A stretch of 26,043 bases of DNA from JBBQIY01 sp964618405 (GTDB lineage Bacteria; Verrucomicrobiota; Kiritimatiellia; RFP12; UBA3636): assembly GCA_964618405.1 (NCBI GenBank), contig CAZUAY010000012.1:1-26043 (forward strand). The letters run 5' to 3'. The notes under the pieces are model-generated. The model saw only the letters and a program-made list of their open reading frames with translations. It made no database searches and had not been told where the DNA came from. Shown in pieces: positions 1 through 5,561 of the stretch (positions are counted from its first letter, which is position 1; every line of letters begins with the position of its first letter). The position numbers and the translations under genes were made by a program.

Positions 1-28
1 TATACTTCGGCAATCCGGATGCCCCCCC

Positions 29-214
29 GTGAACGGTTACGATAAAACAGAGCGGGGCGCGGTTGTCGGTACCGGCGGCGGTGCTGCTGTCGGAGCAGCA
101 GTTGGAGGAACGAAAGGTGCTGTGCTCGGTGGTGTTGCAGGCGGTGTTGCCGGCGGCGTTTTTGAGCATGAACGAGAGAAAAGAAACAAACGAAAAGAAG
201 AAGATAAAAAGTAA
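29..214 (+). CDS. Glycine-zipper protein, probably the 3' part of a longer gene
   Basis: The visible frame encodes 61 residues starting from GTG. Its core is a run of small residues with GxxxG spacing (such as GAAVGAAVGGTKGAVLGG, residues 19-36), followed by a highly charged tail rich in Glu, Lys and Arg. Glycine zippers of this sort occur in small envelope proteins and lipoproteins that insert in or lie along membranes. The GTG has no Shine-Dalgarno sequence; a run of seven C precedes it. The frame -1 to it reads Tyr-Phe-Gly-Asn-Pro-Asp-Ala-Pro-Pro and stops at TGA 30-32, overlapping the GTG. Either this is a coupled GTGA stop/start, or one protein is split by a one-base error or mutation in the C tract. 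I prefer the second reading, with the true start and any signal peptide lying before the window. Confidence 0.55.
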   Translation: MNGYDKTERGAVVGTGGGAAVGAAVGGTKGAVLGGVAGGVAGGVFEHEREKRNKRKEEDKK

Positions 215-312
215 GAAGTTTTGCGAGGTAGCGATCTAATCGGAATCGCGCTTTCGAGCAAATGCTCTGAAATCAGTGATCCGATAGTGATGTCGTGTGT
301 TAGAAAATTGGA

Positions 313-353
313 AACGAGACCGAGAAGCATGCGGCTTCGGTCTCGTTGTTTTT
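313..353 (+). terminator. Rho-independent terminator of the glycine-zipper gene
   Basis: An 11-bp perfect stem, AACGAGACCGA paired with TCGGTCTCGTT, encloses a 13-nt loop and is followed directly by G and six T. It lies about 100 nt downstream of the stop codon at 212-214. Confidence 0.85.
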
Positions 354-549
354 CCCCCGCATAGGGAAGCCCACAATCCGAGCCCGTGCTAGCGCCAGTT
401 TGACCGGAATTCAAAACCTGTAAACGGATCTACGTGGGAGTAAAATATTTGCGACGCTCCTGCGAAGAGCTTCCACCTGTGCCGCTCCGTAGGCCCTTGA
501 TGCGAGTATTAAGGCGTCAACTAAAACCTAGGTTTCTCGGTGCTTTTCA

Positions 550-597
550 GTTGGTTTTTTGATTAGGCTTGAAAACCAACAGCTTTTGGTGTACTAT
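550..597 (+). promoter_or_regulatory. Sigma70-type promoter with overlapping inverted repeat, DUF481 gene
   Basis: TTGAAA (569-574) and TACTAT (592-597) are separated by 17 nt. A 9-bp perfect inverted repeat, GTTGGTTTT (550-558) and AAAACCAAC (572-580), straddles the -35 element with a 13-nt centre. This could be an operator, though it could also form a weak hairpin in read-through RNA. The predicted start of transcription near 604 leaves a leader of about 130 nt. Confidence 0.6.
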
Positions 598-732
598 AGA
601 GTCTTGTTTAACAGTGCTTAAGATAAAAGAATCAGGGAAAAACGAGTCTTGCTGAACAAAAAGAATAGGCAATGACCTATCTCGTAAGGCAGGGATTAAG
701 CACAGAGGAATAAGAGAATAAAAGGAAAAGTT

Positions 733-1521
733 ATGAAATATTCGTATTTATTGAGGGTGGTTGCGGTGGCGGGTACTGTTTCTGGGATGGCAGCCTTCGG
801 ACAAGAAGCAGCACCAGAGCAAGCCGCAGCGCAGGGCGTGTTCGAGACGAAGTTGAGCATTGGAGCCACACTGACGGACGGCAATAGCGAGACGATGCAG
901 GTGAATTCTTCTCTGATTACCGAAGGAGAGAAAGAGGGGTTTGGTTCCGTGAGAGCGGGCATTGAAGCCAATTACGGCGAGACGACGACGAAGACAACAG
1001 ACGCAGATGGCGTGGTTACCGAGAACTCAGATACCACGATTAAAAATGCTAATATTTTCGTTGGCACAAAGAAGACAATCACAGAACTAACCTTCTGGTC
1101 GGTCAACGCTTCGACCTTGTACGACGACATTGCCGAGATCGACTATCGTGTGACGCTTGCGCCAGGGCTTGGAATGTATCTGGTTAAGGATGACACGATG
1201 AGCTTGTCTGTTGAAGCGGGTCCAGCTTACATCTGGGAGAAAGTTTCGGGTGTCACCGATGACTGTCTCGCGCTACGCCTCGGCGAGCGTTTTGATTATG
1301 CTTTCAGTGATACTTCTAAAATTTGGCAGTCTCTCGAGTATCTGCCGAAGGCGGACAATTTTGGCAGCTACCTCATGAATGTTGAGGTTGGTGCTGAAGC
1401 GGCCTTGAATGGTTCGATGAGCCTGCGCCTTGTTCTGCAGAGCAAGTATGACAGCACGCCAGGCGAAGGATTGGAGAGGAACGACTTGGTCCTCATCGGC
1501 GGCATCGGCGTTACGCTTTAA
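733..1521 (+). CDS. DUF481 family outer-membrane protein (YdiY-like)
   Basis: The 262-residue product has an N-terminal signal peptide (basic start, hydrophobic stretch to about residue 23, likely cleavage after the Ala-Phe-Gly region). After it comes a body of alternating polar and hydrophobic strands ending in a terminal 'VTL', typical of a small beta-barrel. The segment with TDGNSET near residue 57 is the classic DUF481 opening. Members (E. coli YdiY, called a salt-induced outer membrane protein) are about 250 residues, so this is full length. The exact role in the outer membrane is unknown. The start is fixed by AAAGGA at 721-726, six bases before the ATG. The gene is monocistronic: its own promoter is at 569-597 and its terminator at 1577-1616. 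Two Cys-containing residues and charged loops show nothing unusual. Confidence 0.85.
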   Translation: MKYSYLLRVVAVAGTVSGMAAFGQEAAPEQAAAQGVFETKLSIGATLTDGNSETMQVNSSLITEGEKEGFGSVRAGIEANYGETTTKTTDADGVVTENSDTTIKNANIFVGTKKTITELTFWSVNASTLYDDIAEIDYRVTLAPGLGMYLVKDDTMSLSVEAGPAYIWEKVSGVTDDCLALRLGERFDYAFSDTSKIWQSLEYLPKADNFGSYLMNVEVGAEAALNGSMSLRLVLQSKYDSTPGEGLERNDLVLIGGIGVTL

Positions 1522-1576
1522 GGCGTCCGTTAAAACCGCTAGGGAAGGACTCGTTCCAACCTGAGCATCGACTCTA

Positions 1577-1616
1577 CGCTGAAGGGCGCGTTTACGCGAC
1601 CTTCGGCGTTTTTCTT
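1577..1616 (+). terminator. Rho-independent terminator of the DUF481 gene
   Basis: The stem CGCTGAAGG/CCTTCGGCG continues, after one G-A mismatch, into CGCG/CGCG around a TTTA loop, and is followed by TTTTTCTT. It ends just before the stop codon of the convergent gene at 1620, so it separates the two convergent units. Confidence 0.9.
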
Positions 1617-1619
1617 GTC

Positions 1620-4600
1620 TTATGGATTATGCAGGATTGTTTTTTCAAGTTCCTCGGCAACCTCTCGTGAAGCGAGACGCATTAGGCTTTCTTCTGAGGT
1701 ACCGAAGCTGAGCAGATTGAGGCTTCCATACCAGACAAGCCGCTTGTCAATCAATACGAATTTTTGATGAATCGCCGCACGTTCGGTTACGGTGATTCCT
1801 GCATTGCGTAACTGCGCAATGCAGTCTGCAATCGTGACAACAGCGTCAGGACGATAGCTTGTGGCTGGCCTCGTGACAATTTGAACGGTCATGCCTTTTG
1901 CTCGTGCAGGTTTCAACCACTCGAGAATATTTTCCGCTCGTCTCTTCCGGATGAACGGGCTCACGATGAGGATCTCGGCTTTCGCGCACTCGAAATCTTG
2001 CATCATCACCGGCATAAAAGAACGGGTGTCGTAGATGACATTTCCTCCCGTGATTTCACCTTCGGCTGCGGCGGTGCAGTAGCCAATTTGTGCGTACGCT
2101 TTCAGGCGTCGTTGGTACATCCGTTCAAGTATGTCCACATGCACGTCGACATAGTCGTAGACCAGAACATCCTGCTTGCCAGCATGTTCGCGATGCAGAC
2201 GACCCACGTATTGTTCGACCAGCCCTTTCCATGATACCGGCATGGCGAGGAGTAGCGTATCGAGTCGCGGCATATCGAAGCCTTCACCGACATATTGTCC
2301 GGTTGCAACGATTGCCATCGCTTCGCTATCGCCGACTGCCTCGAGTTCTCTTTCTTTCTCTCGCTTTGTCTTTGCGGTTTCGCCTCCGATAAGTTCGAAA
2401 ACTTTGGCATCCGTATCCTTCCGCAATCTATTAGCAAGAATCCGTACGTGTTCCGTGCGCTGCGAGAGGATCAGTGGCGAGCGTCCGTCTTTTAGCGCCT
2501 GCACAGCATCCGCGATGATGAGCGCGTTGCGCTCTTCGTCTTCTACGATATCTCCATAAATTTTGGCGAATGTCCATTCGTCTTCATCGATCGTGAAGGG
2601 TTTTTTGAAGCGAGTAATACGCGGCATGACGAGACGGTTCACACCGTGTGCCGCTTGGTCTTTAGAACTCGCGCGGTACCGGATCGGGCCGCACTGCATG
2701 AAGATCAACGGCTGCAAACCGTCTTTGCGGGCAGGCGTGGCGGTGAGTCCGTAAACGCGACGCGCGTTTATGGAGCCAAGGGCTTTCTCGATGGTCAGCG
2801 CAGGAACGTGATGGCATTCGTCAACAATGATTACACCATAGCCCTGTGTGATATTGCTTTCCGCTAGGCTATCTGTTACGAGACTCTGAACGGTCATGAC
2901 ATCGATGTCACCCGTCAAAGATTTTTTGCCGCCGCCAAACTGGCCTATCGTAGGTGCCCCGTCGTTAATGGCATGTTTTAAGAAACGCGACAATGCTTTC
3001 TTCCACTGGATAAGCAGCGTGTGGGTATGAACTAAGATCAGCGTTGATCGTTGGATCTTGGCGATCAGTGCAGCAGCGGCAACGGTTTTGCCGAATCCGG
3101 TTGCTGCGGCCATGACGCCGTTGTCTTCAGAGGCGAGCGCATCGACTGCGAAAACTTGATCCATTCGCAGTTCCCCAGTGAAGCGGATTTCAAGCGGACG
3201 TCCTATCTCACGCTTGTCTTCAAATGACAGCGGAATGCCTGCGCCTTCTGCCAGAGCTTCCAGTGCCGGACGGCATCCGCGTGGGATGGAAATCCACTCA
3301 TTGGTTTCGTTGGCAGCGAAAACAATGCGCGGAACGCCGAAGGTGGACATGCGCATTCGCTGCTTCAGATGGAAGCTAGGATTTGGAAACGCGGCGAGTC
3401 GTTTGATTCGGTTCATGGCCTGTTGACTCAGGCCGTCCTTTTGTACAAAAAGCATGTTTGCCTCAATGCAGTGCAGGCTCTTAGGAAAATCTTTTTTCAA
3501 AAGCCGTGCCGGCCGCCGCGGCACTTCCCAAGGTTTCTTCTCTTCTGTTTCTTCGCCGGTAACCAGAGAGCCAAGTTCGCCATCGACATCCAGTACTTTC
3601 ATGAGCCATTCGAATCTCGCGGAGTCCATTCTTTCTACCGTGGCAAGGAAGGCCCACTGGTCGGGATAGGGCTTGAGATCGGTATCAATAAAAACACTAT
3701 TACCCTTCAGCCGCGGACCACCTTGTAGGGGAAGCGCAATTAGATTTCCGAAGCCGCCTTTAGGAACCGTATCTTGATTCGGGAACATGCGATCGTAGGA
3801 GGTGAAACGGATTTCATGTCGGTTATTCATGGCCTTGGTTATCAGCAAAGAACCGAATCGGCGGGCCCGTGCGGCTGGCAAGGGCTTGTCAAAGAAGAAC
3901 CAGACATGTGCTCCGTTGCCTGATCGCGAGCGTTCTACGGCGCAGGAGATATCGCTTTCATCACAGACAATTCGCAAGGCCGCAATGTCCTTCGTCCATT
4001 CGGCTCCGTCAAAATCCATGACGAGAAACCGGCACGTATCATCGGGTAGCAATGGGTAGACGCCGATGATTCCGTTTCCATTCTCGTCCTTGTTCGTCAA
4101 ATGTGCACGAACCACGTCGGCGTCGAAAGGGATGAAGTCGCGGTTTTTACAGTTCCCGCATTTCTGTTTGGGTTTGCCGCAGACGCTGGGTCGATATTCA
4201 TTGCGACATGCAGGCATGTAATAGGCGTTGTCGAATCGTTTAGAAAAACGTCTCACCGCGTAGACATCGTTGCGGCCACTGAACAACGACATGAACCATG
4301 CGATTTTTTCCTCAGGCGGACTCAACTTGTCCATTCCGCTGTGGTGTTCTTGCGCCGTACTGAATTCTTCATCTCGTGCTTCCTTCGATTCGGCATCGAT
4401 CGGTCTAGAAGGCGCTTCAGTAATTTTTCGAGAAAACACTTCACGTCTTTCAGGAGTTGGATTCTTTACCGAAAACGCATAATGTGGCATGTCCACGTTT
4501 CGATAGTTTTTAGTAAAGCATCCCTGGATGGTCATTCCATTTCGGATGGCCACATTCATCGAGGCGATGTTTGTATCGCGAACCATAGAGAACACTTCGT

Positions 4601-4997
4601 CTGCTTCCAGCTTTTCGAAAGCGTATTGCTTGCAACCACGCGCGGCTTCGATCGCATAACCTTTGTGCCAGTGGTGACGTTGCAGAAGGTAGCCAATCTC
4701 AAAAACCTGCCGTCCATCAAATTCCTGCCATGACAACCCACATTGTCCGATCATCTCATCAGTACTTTTCAAAATCACAGCCCACAAGCCAAACCCGAAT
4801 TCACGGTATCGATCAAGTTGTCGATTCATCCATGTCTGAGTTTCAGCATCACTGAACGCCCTCTCGTACGCAGACATACAGACCGGATCTTGCAGCATTG
4901 CCGCCAGCGCAGGTAAGTCCTCTTGCGTCATCTCACGGACGATCAGCCGCTCGGTTTCATAGATTTTTATGTTGCCCCCCTTGTGTTTCAAAACCAT
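1620..4997 (-). CDS. GNAT - TOTE-type primase - SF2 helicase - PLD nuclease fusion protein
   Basis: The 1125-residue protein has four parts. Residues about 10-175 are a RimJ/RimL-type GNAT acetyltransferase (YETERLIVREM at the N-terminus, acetyl-CoA loop near HHWHKGYAIEAARG). After a charged linker (about 180-228) comes a GRNDVYA segment and a four-Cys zinc site (PAC..VCGKPKQKCGNC). Then follows an archaeo-eukaryotic primase domain of the type called AEP-TOTE: metal-binding FLVMDFDG near 325, SRSGNGAHVWFF near 358, SYDRMFPNQD and GGFGNLIALPLQ. The SF2 helicase has Walker A ATGFGKT near 632, DECHH near 724, LTATP near 748 and QYVGRLHR near 925. The C-terminal PLD-like nuclease has HQKFVLID near 1074. 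Primase-helicase-PLD proteins of this type are predicted conflict or defence proteins; the GNAT fusion is the oddity. All key motifs are intact. The ATG at 4997 lacks a Shine-Dalgarno sequence. It is monocistronic and divergent from a Phd-like gene. The domain reading is strong; the biological role is inferred. Confidence 0.85.
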   Translation of the reverse strand: MVLKHKGGNIKIYETERLIVREMTQEDLPALAAMLQDPVCMSAYERAFSDAETQTWMNRQLDRYREFGFGLWAVILKSTDEMIGQCGLSWQEFDGRQVFEIGYLLQRHHWHKGYAIEAARGCKQYAFEKLEADEVFSMVRDTNIASMNVAIRNGMTIQGCFTKNYRNVDMPHYAFSVKNPTPERREVFSRKITEAPSRPIDAESKEARDEEFSTAQEHHSGMDKLSPPEEKIAWFMSLFSGRNDVYAVRRFSKRFDNAYYMPACRNEYRPSVCGKPKQKCGNCKNRDFIPFDADVVRAHLTNKDENGNGIIGVYPLLPDDTCRFLVMDFDGAEWTKDIAALRIVCDESDISCAVERSRSGNGAHVWFFFDKPLPAARARRFGSLLITKAMNNRHEIRFTSYDRMFPNQDTVPKGGFGNLIALPLQGGPRLKGNSVFIDTDLKPYPDQWAFLATVERMDSARFEWLMKVLDVDGELGSLVTGEETEEKKPWEVPRRPARLLKKDFPKSLHCIEANMLFVQKDGLSQQAMNRIKRLAAFPNPSFHLKQRMRMSTFGVPRIVFAANETNEWISIPRGCRPALEALAEGAGIPLSFEDKREIGRPLEIRFTGELRMDQVFAVDALASEDNGVMAAATGFGKTVAAAALIAKIQRSTLILVHTHTLLIQWKKALSRFLKHAINDGAPTIGQFGGGKKSLTGDIDVMTVQSLVTDSLAESNITQGYGVIIVDECHHVPALTIEKALGSINARRVYGLTATPARKDGLQPLIFMQCGPIRYRASSKDQAAHGVNRLVMPRITRFKKPFTIDEDEWTFAKIYGDIVEDEERNALIIADAVQALKDGRSPLILSQRTEHVRILANRLRKDTDAKVFELIGGETAKTKREKERELEAVGDSEAMAIVATGQYVGEGFDMPRLDTLLLAMPVSWKGLVEQYVGRLHREHAGKQDVLVYDYVDVHVDILERMYQRRLKAYAQIGYCTAAAEGEITGGNVIYDTRSFMPVMMQDFECAKAEILIVSPFIRKRRAENILEWLKPARAKGMTVQIVTRPATSYRPDAVVTIADCIAQLRNAGITVTERAAIHQKFVLIDKRLVWYGSLNLLSFGTSEESLMRLASREVAEELEKTILHNP

Positions 4998-5016
4998 GCC
5001 ACATACGAGGAGGGGA

Positions 5017-5087
5017 TGTCAACGATTTTTGAACTAGCGATTTTGATATTCCCGTGGATTGACAAGCGTGGCATTTTGTGCAACACT
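5017..5087. promoter_or_regulatory. Divergent back-to-back promoters between the fusion gene and the Phd-like gene
   Basis: A consensus TTGACA lies on the plus strand at 5059-5064, with a weak -10 AACACT at 5082-5087 (17-nt spacer). A second TTGACA lies on the minus strand at 5022-5017, pointing at the fusion gene, without a good -10. The two -35 elements are 36 nt apart, back to back. Between them is a short direct repeat, CGATTTTTGA (5023-5032) and CGATTTTGA (5038-5046), with a 15-nt period, a plausible binding site for a shared repressor. Confidence 0.45.
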
Positions 5088-5109
5088 TTTTGGGCATGAA
5101 GGAGATGCG

Positions 5110-5337
5110 ATGAAGAGGCTCGATATTTCAGAGGTGAGAAACACACTGCCCGCGTTAATCGAGTCGGTGTCGAGAACGCGAGCACCTGTCGTTTTGCTCC
5201 GTTATGGCACCTTTGTCGCAATGCTGGTGCCTGTGGCGGATCGGACGGAGCCGACGAACCCTTATCCGCTTCGCGGGTCATCGCTCTCACTGTCGGCGGA
5301 TTTTGACGCACCGCTTCCAGACCTTTGGGAGGTTTGA
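5110..5337 (+). CDS. Phd/YefM-like antitoxin without an adjacent toxin
   Basis: The 75-residue product begins MKRLDISEVRNTLPALIESV and continues with a 'Pvvll..GtfvAmLVPV' strand. That is the layout of Phd/YefM antitoxins: an N-terminal DNA-binding dimer fold with helix 1 over 'LPALIESV' and a beta strand ending in VPV. The C-terminal toxin-neutralising part (about residues 48-75) is acidic and proline rich. The ATG at 5110 is preferred over an upstream in-frame ATG at 5059 because AAGGAG sits 6-7 bases before it and the family fold starts there; the ATG at 5059 overlaps the -35 element. No RelE, Doc, VapC or similar toxin follows. Downstream is only a 40-codon ORF, and the divergent neighbour is the large helicase fusion. 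It may be an orphan antitoxin or an autoregulator acting on the divergent pair. Confidence 0.7.
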   Translation: MKRLDISEVRNTLPALIESVSRTRAPVVLLRYGTFVAMLVPVADRTEPTNPYPLRGSSLSLSADFDAPLPDLWEV

Positions 5338-5365
5338 TCCTTGCGATCTTAAGGAGTTTTTTTAC

Positions 5366-5488
5366 ATGCGTAAAATGTCAACGGAAGCGCCAGCAAACAT
5401 CATCAAGGATTCCACTTTACAGGGTGAGGCGCGCGGACGCGTTCGCGAACTCAGTGGTTTAGGTCTTCCGAATTCTTCTAATCCCTGA
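5366..5488 (+). CDS. Small ORF of unknown function behind the Phd-like gene
   Basis: This 40-residue ORF (begins MRKMSTEAPANI, ends LGLPNSSNP) has an AAGGAG at 5351-5356, nine bases before the ATG and 14 bases after the stop of the antitoxin-like gene. The arrangement is that of a two-gene operon. The sequence is hydrophilic with a basic and acidic middle (EARGRVRELSG), no membrane segment and no motif I recognise. It is far too short to be a common toxin such as VapC or ParE. It may be the eroded start of a lost toxin gene or a true small protein. Confidence 0.35.
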   Translation: MRKMSTEAPANIIKDSTLQGEARGRVRELSGLGLPNSSNP

Positions 5489-5561
5489 GCGATCATGGGA
5501 TAACCGGTAGGACAAGAATTGCTGCTTCTCCCGGAGGACGTCTGTAAATTGACAGGCGTTA

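Larger units (their letters stand above)
215..732. other. Intergenic region with terminator, promoter and 5' leader
   Basis: No convincing gene lies in these 518 bases. The stretch holds the terminator at 313-353, a 12-bp perfect palindrome AAACCTAGGTTT at 524-535, the promoter at 569-597 with an overlapping inverted repeat, and a leader of about 130 nt for the DUF481 gene. The leader has an imperfect 15-nt direct repeat (599-613 and 644-658, 13 of 15 identical, core GAGTCTTG) and a small hairpin, ATAGG/CCTAT, at 665-680. The part between about 354 and 520 shows nothing I recognise. Confidence 0.6.

Noticed and set aside
37..414. Minus-strand 125-codon frame opposite the glycine-zipper gene
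   Set aside because: It is the mirror of the glycine and alanine codons (long Pro/Ala/Thr run) and runs through the terminator; no ribosome binding site.
4101..4733. 210-codon plus-strand frame opposite the GNAT-primase region
   Set aside because: It is antisense to coding sequence with clear domains and has no ribosome binding site or recognisable motif.
5489..5561. Terminator between the small ORF and the convergent membrane-protein gene
   Set aside because: Only a 5-bp ATCCC/GGGAT pairing is visible and no T run follows on either strand.
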